Source: Hyperoodon ampullatus (Eukaryota; Chordata; Mammalia; Artiodactyla; Ziphiidae). Taken from it: a stretch of DNA of 64,000 nucleotides. Positions within the stretch are counted from its first letter, which is position 1. Every line of letters starts with the position of its first letter. The translations under genes were made by a program, and so were the position numbers. The stretch is from assembly GCA_949752795.1 (NCBI GenBank), contig CATKHW010000280.1, positions 186,001 to 250,000 of the forward strand. The letters are read 5' to 3'. The notes beneath the pieces are model-generated. The model was not told the DNA's origin. It made no database searches and saw nothing but the letters and a program-made list of their open reading frames with translations. Below are positions 39,987 through 51,490 of this stretch, one piece after another.

Positions 39987-41725
39987 AATATATCTGACTA
40001 GTAAGAATCTTAAAACCTATGTATTGATATGTCTCTGTAAGGGAATCAAGTGTGTCTAGACTGGCATAAACATGGCAGCGAGAATCAGCTCTAACCCACT
40101 ATAAAAAGGAATTGCAAAAACAAATCAAAAAAACTGGGAAATTCTTTACAATTCCTTCAGGGTCTCTGATGAAACCTGGAATGACCCTGTCTACAATGAC
40201 TGCTGGATGTGGCATAAGGCTGGACACTTGGGACTGAGACGATTGGTGAGATTTGGTGAGCAAATGCAGACCCTTTAAAGCACAAATGCCTGGCACCCAT
40301 TCCATGGGTCCCAACTCTCCAGGTTGAAGGGAATATTACTACAGCTATAACATGTACGGGAAACTTAGAGAACGGACCCACGGTGAATATGAAAGTTTTC
40401 TAAAACTCAAAGAATAGTCCCTCTCCTGGTGCTCCGTTTTGACTTTCCATCTGCTTTACTATCAATCTCCCAAGTTAGAGAGACAGCCCCTTTAACCTCC
40501 TGGTTCGCACAGGTTTCCAATTTGGACGAGGATGAAAGGGAAGAGGGAGAACCAATGAGATAGTAGCTGTTAGGCATTAGGACGGGCACATATCACTCTA
40601 ACTTCCCAGCAGGAAGAAGAATTAACCAAAGTCTCAGCCCCCGACTGGGAACCAGCATAGGTCCTGAACCAAAATTTAGGACTTGCGGTTAGCTCACAAA
40701 AAACGAGTTGAAAAATGGAGCTCAAGGGCACTGCAATTCACAAACTGGCAGAGTAATAAAGGACAACTATCGTCCAAAAATCTGTTAAGGGAAGGCAACG
40801 AGGTGGACTTGAAAGTGAGACAGAATAGCAGGAAACAGATTTCAAGAGGTACGTTGGAATCGCCTTTAAAGCACAGGAAGAGGGGCACAACTTCGACAAT
40901 GATGCACTTGGCCAGAAAGGGCATATGCGTTTTCTCCTGAATATATTCAGGAGAAAACGCATATGCCCTTTTTGGCCAAGCAAGCAAGCTGGCAATGCAA
41001 ATCTGCACTACAAAGAAGTATCACTTCCCACCGGTCAAAAGGGACATCCACAAAATGTGTAAAAACCAGAAAGGCAAGACAAGCCCTGGAGAACAGGGAG
41101 CCTTGTTATGCTGATAGGCGGGATGTAAATTGCCAACTGCCTCTCTGGAGGAGTGCATTCTGTTCCCTAAAACAAATAAACAACAGAGCTACAGAGCCAA
41201 GGGCACTTCCAGTCTAGGGAATATACCTTGGGAAAACTGAAAATCAATAAGACAGAGCCACCCCAAAATTTAGGGCTGCACTGCTTACAAGGACCTCAAC
41301 TTGGGTACACCTTAAATATCCCAGGAAATATAAAAATGGTTCAAAAAATTGTGGTATTTACCTACGATGGAATATCCCTCAGCCATGTAATCAATGTCAT
41401 AAGACCAGTAGCAGCAAAATGGGTGGATTCAGGTACGATGATTCTAAGTGAAATAAGTCACACAGAAAAAGAAAATTATGATAAGATATCACTTATGAAG
41501 ATCCTGTAAACATGGCTACACTTGAACTGAGTTAGGAAAGAGAACAGTGTCTCACATTTAGAAAACACTCTTATGCCTGCTTAAGGGGGAAGGAGAGGTG
41601 GGCTGATGCATAAAACCAGAATTTGATATAAGCACAGGTACCGTTCCAAAAACCAACTATGGAATACACAAGACCTACACCTTCCTCAGTGAAAGGGACT
41701 CAAAACCCCATATTTCCCGCAGAGG
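39987..41725 (+). repeat. Satellite unit 24, second half of the duplicated dimer
   Basis: Class B unit nearly identical to unit 26. Its palindrome carries the same G:C to A:T change in both arms (gcatatgc left, gcatatgc right), so the pair is kept. Confidence 0.95.
40907..40980. repeat. Palindrome in unit 24 with matched changes in both arms
   Basis: The left arm reads gggcatatgcg and the right arm cgcatatgccc, so the G:C pair of the consensus has become A:T in both arms. One other pair is mismatched (ccagaaagg). Confidence 0.95.
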
Positions 41726-43463
41726 AATATATCTGACTAGTAAGAATCTTAAAACCTATGTATTGATATGTCTCCGTAAGGGAATCAAGTGTGTCTAGAC
41801 TGGCATAAACATGGCAGCGAGAATCAGCTCAAACCCACTATAAAAAGGAATTTCAAAAACAAAACAAAAAAACTGTGAAATTCTTTACAATTCCTTCAGG
41901 GTCTCTGATGAATCCTGGAATGACCCTATCTACAACGAAAGCTGGATGTGGCATAAGGCTGGACACTTGGGCCTTAGAGGATTGGTGAGATTGGGTGAGC
42001 AAATGCAGACCCTTTAAAGCACAAATGCCTGGCACCCATTTCATGGGTCCCAACTCTCCAGGTTAAAGGGAATATTACTACAGCTATTACATGTACGGTA
42101 AACCTAGAGAACGGACACACTGTGAATACGACAGGTTTCTAAAACTCAACGAATAGTCCCTCTCGTGGTGCTCGGGTTTGACTTTCCATCTGCTATACTA
42201 TCAACCTCCCAACTTGGAGAGACAGCCCCTTTAACCTCCTGCTTCACACAGGTTGCCAATTTGGCAGAGGATGAAAATGAAGAGGGAGAACCAATGAGAG
42301 TGTAGCTGTTAGGCATTTGGACGGGCACATATCACTCTAATTTCCCGGCAGGAAGAAGAATTAACCAAAGTCTCAGCCACCCACCGGGAACCAGTATAGG
42401 TCCTGAACGACAATTTTGGACTTGCGGTCAGCTCACAAAAAACGAGATGAAAAATGGGGCTCAGGGGCACAGCAATTCACAAACTGCCCGAGTAATAAAG
42501 GACAACTATCATCCAAAAATCTGTTGAGGGAAGGCAACGAGGCGGACTTGAAAGCGAGGCAGAATAGCAGGAAACAGATTTCAAGAGGTACATTGGAATC
42601 GCCTTTAAAGCACAGGAATAGGGGCACAACTTCGACAATGATGCACTTGGCCAAAAAGGGCGTATGCGTTTTCTCCTGAATATATTCAGGAGAAAACGCA
42701 TACGCCCTTTTTGGCCAAGCAAGCAAGTGGGCAATGCAAATCTGCACTACAAAGAAGTATCACTTCCCACCAGTCAAAAGGGACATCCACAAAATGTGTA
42801 AAAACCAGAAAGGAAAGACAGGCCCTGGAGAACAGGGAGCTTTGTTATGCTGATGGGCGGGATGAAAATTGCCAACTGCCTCTCTGGAGGAGTGCACTGT
42901 GTTCACTAAAACAAGTAAACAACAGAGCTACAGAGCCAAGGGCACTTCCAGTCTAGTGAATATACCTTGGGAAAACTGAAAATCAATAAGACAGAGCCAC
43001 CCCAAAATTTACGGCTGCATTTCTTACAAGGACCTCAACTTGGGTACACATTAAATATCCCAGGAAATATAAAAATGGTTCAAAAAATTGTGCTATTTAC
43101 GTACGATGGAATATCCCTCAGCCATGAAATCAATGTCATAAGACCAGTAGCAGCAAAATGGGTGGATTCAGATACGATGATTCTAAGTGAAATAAGTCAC
43201 ACAGAAAAAAAACTTATCATAAGATATCACTTATGAAGATCCTGTAAACGTGGCTACACTTGAACTGAGTTAGGAAATAGAACAGTGTCTCACATTTAGA
43301 AAACTCTCTTATGCCTGCTTTAGGGGGAAGGAGAGGTGGTGTGATGCATAAAACCAGAGTATGATATAAGCACAGGTACCGTTCCAAAAACCAACTATGG
43401 ATTAGACAAGACCTACACCTTCCTCAGTTAAAGGGACTCAAAACCCCATATTTCCCGCAGAGG
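41726..43463 (+). repeat. Satellite unit 25, copy of unit 23
   Basis: Class B unit with a perfect palindrome, matching unit 23 at a 3,477-bp shift. One difference noted by eye lies near 43371 (tatgatat against tttgatat). Confidence 0.95.
42646..42719. repeat. 74-bp perfect palindrome in unit 25
   Basis: All 37 pairs match, as in its source unit 23. Confidence 0.97.
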
Positions 43464-45202
43464 AATATATCTGACTAGTAAGAATCTTAAAACCTATGTA
43501 TTGATATGTCTCTGTAAGGGAATCAAGTGTGTCTAGACTGGCATAAACATGGCAGCGAGAATCAGCTCTAACCCACTATAAAAAGGAATTGCAAAAACAA
43601 ATCAAAAAAACTGGGAAATTCTTTACAATTCCTTCAGGGTCTCTGATGAAACCTGGAATGACCCTGTCTACAATGACTGCTGGATGTGGCATAAGGCTGG
43701 ACACTTGGGACTGAGACGATTGGTGAGATTTGGTGAGCAAATGCAGACCCTTTAAAGCACAAATGCCTGGCACCCATTCCATGGGTCCCAACTCTCCAGG
43801 TTGAAGGGAATATTACTACAGCTATAACATGTACGGGAAACTTAGAGAACGGACCCACGGTGAATACGAAAGTTTTCTAAAACTCAAAGAATAGTCCCTC
43901 TCCTGGTGCTCCGTTTTGACTTTCCATCTGCTTTACTATCAATCTCCCAAGTTAGAGAGACAGCCCCTTTAACCTCCTGGTTCGCACAGGTTTCCAATTT
44001 GGACGAGGATGAAAGGGAAGAGGGAGAACCAATGAGATAGTAGCTGTTAGGCATTAGGACGGGCACATATCACTCTAACTTCCCAGCAGGAAGAAGAATT
44101 AACCAAAGTCTCAGCCCCCGACTGGGAACCAGCATAGGTCCTGAACCAAAATTTAGGACTTGCGGTTAGCTCACAAAAAACGAGTTGAAAAATGGAGCTC
44201 AAGGGCACTGCAATTCACAAACTGGCAGAGTAATAAAGGACAACTATCGTCCAAAAATCTGTTAAGGGAAGGCAACGAGGTGGACTTGAAAGTGAGACAG
44301 AATAGCAGGAAACAGATTTCAAGAGGTACGTTGGAATCGCCTTTAAAGCACAGGAAGAGGGGCACAACTTCGACAATGATGCACTTGGCCAGAAAGGGCA
44401 TATGCGTTTTCTCCTGAATATATTCAGGAGAAAACGCATATGCCCTTTTTGGCCAAGCAAGCAAGCTGGCAATGCAAATCTGCACTACAAAGAAGTATCA
44501 CTTCCCACCGGTCAAAAGGGACATCCACAAAATGTGTAAAAACCAGAAAGGCAAGACAAGCCCTGGAGAACAGGGAGCCTTGTTATGCTGATAGGCGGGA
44601 TGTAAATTGCCAACTGCCTCTCTGGAGGAGTGCATTCTGTTCCCTAAAACAAATAAACAACAGAGCTACAGAGCCAAGGGCACTTCCAGTCTAGGGAATA
44701 TACCTTGGGAAAACTGAAAATCAATAAGACAGAGCCACCCCAAAATTTAGGGCTGCACTGCTTACAAGGACCTCAACTTGGGTACACCTTAAATATCCCA
44801 GGAAATATAAAAATGGTTCAAAAAATTGTGGTACTTACGTACGATGGAATATCCCTCAGCCATGAAATCAATGTCATAAGACCAGTAGCAGCAAAATGGG
44901 TGGATTCAGGTACGATGAATCTAAGTGAAATAAGTCACACAGAAAAAGAAACTTATCATAAGATATCACTTATGAAGATCCTGTAAACATGGCTACACTT
45001 GAACTGAGTTAGGAAAGAGAACAGAGTCTCACATTTAGAAAACACTCTTATGCCTGCTTAAGGGGAAAGGAGAGGTGGGGTGATGCATAAAACCAGAGTT
45101 TGATATAAGCACAGGTACCGTTCCAAAAACCAACTATGGAATAGACAAGACCTACACCTTCCTCAGTGAAAGGGACTCAAAACCCCATATTTCCCGCAGA
45201 GG
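43464..45202 (+). repeat. Satellite unit 26, copy of unit 24
   Basis: Class B unit matching unit 24 up to about 44833, where the sequence returns to the usual ggtacttacgtacg form. The paired palindrome change is present here too. Confidence 0.95.
44384..44457. repeat. Palindrome in unit 26 with matched changes in both arms
   Basis: Same sequence as in unit 24, as expected from the dimer duplication. Confidence 0.95.
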
Positions 45203-46938
45203 AATATATCTGACTAGTAAGAATCTTAAAACCTATGGATTGATATGTCTCCGTAAGGGAATCAAGTGTGTCTAGACTGGCATAAACATGGGAGCGAGAA
45301 TCAGCTCAAACCCACTATAAAAAGGAATTTCAAAAACAAAACAAAGAACTGGGATATTCTTTACAATTCCTTCAGGGTCTCTGATGAAACCTGGAATGAC
45401 CCTATCTACAATGACAGCTGGATGTGGCATAAGGCTGGAAACTTGTGACTGAGAGGATTGGTGAGATTGGGTGAGCAAATGCAGACCCTTTAAAACACAA
45501 ATGCCAGGCACCCATTCCATGCGTCCCAACTCTCCAGGTTGAAGGGAATATTACTACAGCTATAACATGTACGGGAAACCTAGAGAACGGACACACTGTG
45601 AATACGAAAGGTTTCTAAAACTCAACGAATAGTCCCTCTCCTGGTGCTCCCGTTTGACTTTCCATCTGCTTTACTATCAACCTCCCAACTTGGAGAGACA
45701 GCCCCTTTAACCTCCTGGTTCGCAAAGGTTGCCAATTTGTAAGAGGATTAATGGGAAGAGGGAGAACCAATGAGAGAGTAGCTGTTAGGCATTTGGACGG
45801 GCACCTATCACTGTAATTTCCCGGCAGGAAGAAGAATTAACCAAAGTCTCAGCCACCCACCGGGAACCAGCATAGTTCCTGAACCAAAATTTTGGACATG
45901 CGGTCAGCTCACAAAAAACGAGTTGAAAAATGGAGCTCAGGGGCACAGCAATTCACAAACTGGCCTAGTTTAAAGGACAACTATCGTCCAAAAATCTGTT
46001 GAGGGAAGGCAACGAGGCGGACTTGAAAGCGAGGCAGAATAGCAGGAAACAGATTTCAAGAGGTACGTTGGAATCGCCTTTAAAGCACAGGAATTGGGGC
46101 ACAAGTTCGACAATGATGCCCTTGGCCAAAAAGGGCGTATGCGTTTTCTCCTGAATATATTCAGGAGAAAATGCATACGCCCTTTTTGGCCAAGCAAGCA
46201 AGCGGGCAATGCAAATCTGCACTAAATGAAGTATCACTTCCCACCGGTCAAAAGGGACATCCACAAAATGTGTAAAAACAAGAAAGGTAAGACAGGCCCT
46301 GGAGAACAGGGATCCTTGTTATGCTGATGGGCGGGATGTAAATTGCCAACTGCCTCTCTGGAGGTGTGCATTGTGTTCCCTAAAACAAGTAAACAACAGA
46401 GCTACAGAGCCAAGGGCACTTCCAGTCTAGGGAATATACCTTGGGAAAACTGAAAATCAATAAGACACAGCCACCCCAAAATTTAGGGCTGCACTGCTTA
46501 CAAGGACCTCAGCTTGGGTACACCTTAAGTATCCCATTAAATATAAATATGGTTCAAAAAATTGTGGTAATTCCGTACGATGGAATATCCCTCAGCCATG
46601 AAATCAATGTCATAAGACCAGTAGCAGCAAAATGGGTGGATTCAGGTACGATGATTCTAAGTGAAATAAGTCACACAGAAAAAGAAACTTATCATAAGAT
46701 ATCACTTATGAAGATCCTGTAAACATGGCTACACTTGAACTGAGTTAGGAAAGAGAACAGTGGCTCACATTTAGAAAATACTCTTATGCCTGCTTAAGGG
46801 GGAAGGAGAGGTGGGGTGATGCATAAAACCAGAGTTTGATTTAAGCACAGGTACCATTCCAAAAACCAACTATGGAATAGACAAGACGTACACCTTCCTC
46901 AGTGAAAGGGACTCAAAACCCCATATTTCCCGCAGAGG
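45203..46938 (+). repeat. Satellite unit 27
   Basis: Class B-like unit (acaaatgccagg), 1,736 bp. It shares gacatgcggtc, gtttaaaggac and ctaaatgaagtatc with unit 20. One palindrome mismatch (aaaatgcat in the right arm). Confidence 0.95.
46121..46194. repeat. Palindrome in unit 27
   Basis: One mismatched pair, from gaaaatgcat in the right arm, a loss of a CpG. Confidence 0.95.
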
Positions 46939-48674
46939 AATATATCTGACTAGTAAGAATCTTAAAACCTATGTATTGATATGTCTCCGTAAGGGAATCA
47001 AGTGTGTCTAGACTGGCATAAACATGGCAGCGAGAATCAGCTCAAACCCACTATAAAAAGGAATTTCAAAAACAAATCAAAAAAACTGGGAAATTCTTTA
47101 CAATTCCTTCAGGGTCTCTGAAGAAACGTGGAATGACCCTATGTACAATGACACCTGGATGTGGCATAAGGCTGGACACTTGGGACTGAGAGGATTGGTG
47201 AGATTCGGTGAGCAAATGCAGACCCTTAAAGCACAAATGCCTGGCACCCATTCCATGGGTCCCAACTCTCCAGATTAAAGGGAATATTACTACAGCTATA
47301 ACATGTACGGGAAACCTAGAGAACGGACACACTGTGAATACGAAAGGTTTCTAAAACTCAACGAATAGTCCCTCTCCTGGTGCTCGGGTTTGACTTTCCA
47401 TCTGCTTTACTATCAACCTCCCAACTTGGAGAGACAGACCCTTTAACCTCCTGGTTCTCACAGGCTGCTAATTTGGCAGAGGATGAAAGGGAAGAGGGAG
47501 AACCAATGAGAGAGTAGCTGTTAGGCCTTTGGACGGGCACATATCACTATAATTTCCAGGCAGGAAGAAGAATTCACCAAAGTCTCAGCCACCCACCGGG
47601 AATCAGTATAGGTCCTGAACCAAAATTTTGGACTTGCGGTCAGCTCACCAAAAACGAGTTGAAAAATGGAGCTCAGGGGCACAGCAATTCACAAACTGGC
47701 CGAGTAATAAAGGACAACTATCGTCCAAAAATCTTTTGAGGGAAGGCTACGACGTAGAGTTGAAAGCGAGGCACAATAGCAGGAAACAGTTTTCAAGAGG
47801 TACGTTGGAATCGCCTTTAAAGCACAGGAAGAGGGGCACAACTTCGACAATGAAGCACTTGGCCAAAAAGGGCGTATGCGTTTTCTCCTGAATATATTCA
47901 GGAGAAAACGCATACGCCCTTTTTGGCCAAGCAAGCAAGCAGGCAATGCAAATCTGCACTACAAAGAAGTATCACTTCCCACCGGTCAAAAGGGACATCC
48001 ACAAAATGTGTAAAAACCAGAAAGGCAAGACAGGTCCTGGAGAACAGGGAGCCTTGTTATGCTGATGGGCGGGATGTAAATTGCCAACTGCCTCTCTGGA
48101 GGAGTGCATTGTGTTCCCTCAAACAAGTAAACAACAGAGCTACAGAGCCAAGGGCACTTCCAGTCTAGGGAATATACCTTGGAAAACTGAAAATCAATAA
48201 GACAGAACCACCCCAAAATATAGGCTGCACTGCTTACAAGGACCGCAACTTGGGTACACCTTGAATATCCCAGGAAATATAAAAATGGTTCAAAAACTTG
48301 TGGTACTTACGTACGATGGAATATCCCTCAGCCATGAAATCAATGTCATAAGACCAGTAGCAGCAAAATGGGTGGATTCAGGTACGATGATTCTAAGTGA
48401 AATAAGTCACACAGAAAAAGAAACTTATCATAAGATATCACTTATGAAGATCATGTAAACATGGCTACACTTGAACTGAGTTAGGAAAGAGAACAGAGTC
48501 TCACATTTAGGAAATAATCTTATGCCTTCTTAAGGGTGAAGGAGAGGTGGGGTAATGCATAAAACCAGAGTTTGATATAAGCACAGGTACCGTTCCAAAA
48601 CCCAACTATGGAATAGACAAGACCTACACCTTCCTCAGTGAAAGGGACTCAAAACTCCATAGTTCCCGCAGAGG
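46939..48674 (+). repeat. Satellite unit 28
   Basis: Class B unit of 1,736 bp with a perfect palindrome. One-base losses occur near 47227 and 48181. It carries private changes at ttgaggctacgacgtagag-like positions near 47740-47762. Confidence 0.94.
47858..47931. repeat. 74-bp perfect palindrome in unit 28
   Basis: All 37 pairs match, axis between 47894 and 47895. Confidence 0.97.
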
Positions 48675-50388
48675 AATATATCTGACTAGTTAGAATCTTA
48701 AAACCTATGTATTGATATGTCTCCGTAAGGGAATCAAGTGTGTCTAGACTGGCATAAACATGGCAGCGAGAATCAGCTGAAACACACTATAAAAAGGAAT
48801 TTCAAAAACAAAACAAAAAAACTGGGAAATTGTTTACAATTCCTTCAGAGTCTCTGATGAAACGTGGAATGACCCTATGTACAATGACAGCTGGAGGTGG
48901 CATAAGGCTGGACACTTGGGACTGAGAGGATTGGTGAGATTGGGTGAGCAAATGCAGACCCTTTAAAGCAGAAATGCCTGGCAGCCATTCCATGGGTCCC
49001 AACTCTCCAGGTTAAAGGGAATATTACTACAGCTATAACATGTACGGGAAACCTAGAGAACGGACACACTGTGAATACGAAATGTTTCTAAAACTCAACG
49101 AATAGTCCCTCTCCTGGTGCTCGGGTTTGACTTTCCATCTGCTTTACTATCAACCTCCCAACTTGGAGAGACAGCCCCTTTAACCTCCTGGTTCGCACTG
49201 GTTGCCAATTTGGCAGAGGATGAAAGGGAAGAGGGAGAACCAATGAGAGAGTAGCTGTTAGGCATTTGGACGGGCACATATCAATCTAATTTCCCGGCAG
49301 GAAGAAGAATTAGGAAAGTCTCAGCCACCCACCGGGAACTAGTATAGGTCCTGAGCCAAACGTTTGGACTTGCGGTCAGCTCACAAAAAAACGAGTTGAA
49401 AAATGGAGATCAGGGACACAGCAATTCACAAACTGGCAGAGTAGTAAAGGACAACTATTGTCCAAAAATCTGTTGAGGGAAGGCAACGAGGTGGACCTGA
49501 AAGCTAGGCAGAATAGCAAGAAACAGATTTCAAGAGGTACGTTGGAATCGCCTTTAGAGCACAGGATGAGGGGCACAACTTCAACAATGGTGCCCTTGGG
49601 CAAAAAGGGCGTATGCGTTTTCTCCTGAATATATTCAGGAGAAAACGCATATGCCCATTTTGGCCAAGCAGGCAAGCGTGAAATGCAAATCTGCACTACA
49701 AAGAAGTATCACTTCCCACCGGTCAAAAGGGACATCCACAAAATGTGTAAAATCCAGAAAGGCAAGACAGGCCCTGGAGAACAGGGAGCTTTGTTATGCT
49801 GACAGGCGGGATGTAAATTGCCAACTGCCTCTCTGGAGGAGTGCATTGTGTTCCCTAAAACAAGTAAACAACAGAGCTACAGAGCCAAGGGCACTTCCAG
49901 TCTAGGGAATATACCTTGGGAAAACTGAAAATCAATAAGACAGTGCCACCCCAAAATTTAGGGCTGCACTGCTTACGAGGACCTCAACTTGGGTACACCT
50001 TAAATATCCCAGGAAATATAAAAATGGTTCAAAAAATTGTGGTACTTCCGTACGATGGACTATCCCTCAGCCATGAAATCAATGTCATAAGACCAGTAGC
50101 AGCAAAATGGGTGGATTCAGGTACGATGATTCTAAGTGAAATAAGTCACACAGAAAAAGAAACTTATCATAAGATATCACTTATGAAGATCCTGTAAACA
50201 TGGCTACACTTGAACTCAGTTAGGAAAGAGAACAGTGTCGCACATTTAGAAAACACTCTTATGCCTGCTTAAGGGGGAAGGAGAGGAGGGGTGATGCATA
50301 AAAGCAGAGTTTGATATAAGCACAGGTTCCGTTCCAAAAACAAACTATGGAATAGACAAGACCTACACCTTCCTCAGTGAAAGGGACT
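48675..50388 (+). repeat. Satellite unit 29, truncated last unit of the array
   Basis: Class B-like unit (gcagaaatgcctgg) that stops after agtgaaagggact, about 25 bp before a unit would normally end. Its palindrome has three mismatched pairs and private changes are frequent (near 49314, 49360, 49440). Extra decay at an array edge is what less frequent homogenisation would produce. Confidence 0.94.
49595..49668. repeat. Palindrome in unit 29, eroded
   Basis: Three mismatched pairs: cttgggcaa in the left arm, catatgcc and cccatttt in the right arm. The right arm has the same C to T step as units 24 and 26, but here the left arm has not changed. Confidence 0.94.
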
Positions 50389-50399
50389 TGAGGCATCTG
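50378..50399. other. Junction between the two tandem arrays
   Basis: Satellite unit 29 reads normally through agtgaaagggact (to 50388); from tgaggcatctgtgag (50389) the sequence is that of the 2.73-kb repeat. No microhomology longer than one or two bases and no inserted filler is visible. The break falls in the L1 3'UTR part of the satellite and at the start of the GC-rich segment of the second repeat. Confidence 0.93.
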
Positions 50400-51023
50400 T
50401 GAGTAACCGTGAGCTGAGCCCCAGGCCAGCTGCTGCTTAACTTTGCCCACCCTTCCCAGGTAAAACACCTGAATATGTAAAAGGGCTTGAAAGCTTAGAG
50501 GAAGGGCCGTGGAGCCACACCAGCGACAGCACGCAGGCCAACTTGGTGCCTGCAGGCCAGCCAGGATGGTCCTGTCCCTGGGCGATCTCCTGGAAGCTTT
50601 CCATTGCCCTGCCTGAGATACCCTTCCTGTCCCTTCCCCCACTGCTTTTTTCCCTCCTCACCTCTGTCCGGAGAGAAATTCGAAAGGAAGGTGTGGGTGA
50701 TACATCCTCTTGTTTACACGTGGCATCCTGGCAACTCCTGCAGAAAGTCCAGGAGAGACCCACTCACCCCGGGCCACCCACAAAGGCGTGGCCCCACACT
50801 CCCTCCCACCAGCACAGCCCCGAGACTGCTGACGGGTCAGAGAACATGGAGTCAGGCACAGCTTCAGGGGCTATTGCTGCCTGCAGTGCTGTTTATATTG
50901 ACCTCAACCCAGGCACACCTGGGGAGGGCCGGCCGGCAGGGTCAGGCTACGCAGGTCAGCTAATCCTCAGCCCTCAGGGAATCACATTGTTGAAAATGGA
51001 CCTCGCTAAGTCAGAATAGAAGC
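50389..51023. other. GC-rich segment, copy 1, no recognised gene
   Basis: About 635 bp, richer in G and C than anything else in the window, with ccggccggc and cagcacagccccgag. An open frame of 158 codons (50543-51019, +) crosses it. I recognise no domain. It could derive from a captured genic or CpG-rich fragment. Confidence 0.7.
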
Positions 51024-51490
51024 CAAGGAATAAAAGGACACAATGCCATTTGCAGCACCGTAGGTGTGTCTAGAGGTAATCACGTGACTTGTAGTAAGTC
51101 CGAAAGTGAAAGACACATATCATATCATATCTCTTATAGGTGTGACCGAAAAATGGATACCAGGGCAGATATTTCCACGGAGAAGGGCAATCACAGATTC
51201 ATTAAACAAACTTATGGTTCACCAAAGGAAAGGTGTGAGGATTTGTTTTATTATGATATTGGGGTTAACAGACATATACAAACACAGGTGACATATATAA
51301 TCACCGAAGACCTACAGAATACCAAGAGAAGACTACTCAACATTCTGTCATAAGGTACATGGGAAAAGGATCCCAGGAAGAACTGCCATATGTATATGTG
51401 TAAAAGAACCACATCTTCCACACCTACAACTAGCCAAACATTGTAATCAAATTTGCTGTAATAAAAAAATAGAAAATTAAATTAAAAACA
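51024..51490 (+). mobile_element. Older L1 3' end, copy 1
   Basis: Starts with aaggaataaaagg and atgccatttgcagca, the end part of L1 ORF2, then agtaagtccgaaagtgaaag and tatcatatcatatctctta, the ORF2 stop region. The 3'UTR follows (acttatggttcaccaaagg, aagacctacagaatacc, gccaaacattgtaatcaa) and an A-rich tail. An open frame (51066-51353) across it is accidental. Assignment is by eye from knowledge of L1 3' ends. Confidence 0.85.

Larger units (their letters stand above)
37803..41279 (+). repeat. Duplicated satellite dimer, first copy
   Basis: From about 37803 the sequence repeats at a shift of 3,477 bp (two units). Identity runs to about 41356/44833. By eye I found three differences in about 3.5 kb (near 38150, 39894 and 40386 of this copy). 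Outside the tract the units differ at the usual level. This is a recent tandem duplication or unequal exchange. Confidence 0.93.
41280..44833 (+). repeat. Duplicated satellite dimer, second copy
   Basis: Second copy of the two-unit block. It leaves the shared sequence at 44834, where ggtac replaces ggtat. The private variants of units 23 and 24 (for example ggtaaacctagag, ccgttttgac) all recur here. Confidence 0.93.
1..50388 (+). repeat. Tandem satellite array, 29 units of about 1,739 bp, likely the common cetacean satellite
   Basis: The motif aatatatctgacta recurs after cgcagagg at 1, 1740, 3479, 5218, 6957, 8696, 10436, 12175, 13914, 15651, 17389, 19128, 20867, 22606, 24344, 26083, 27821, 29559, 31299, 33038, 34773, 36511, 38249, 39987, 41726, 43464, 45203, 46939 and 48675, so 28 full units and one shortened unit lie head to tail. 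Spacing is 1,735-1,740 bp. Units differ by scattered substitutions and small indels. From memory, a satellite of about 1.74-1.76 kb is reported in many whales (about 1.58 kb in delphinids), with an L1 origin; both length and L1 content fit here. The name is inference, the tandem structure is seen directly. Strand is given in the sense of the embedded L1. No gene is present. Confidence 0.95.

Noticed and set aside
1..50388. CRISPR-like array because of regular repeats with a palindrome
   Set aside because: Units are 1.74 kb with no short repeat-spacer pattern, and the L1 content shows mammalian DNA.
51066..51353. A 95-codon frame present in all five copies of the second array
   Set aside because: It crosses the L1 ORF2 stop region and 3'UTR of the older L1 piece. 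The similarity between copies reflects recent amplification.
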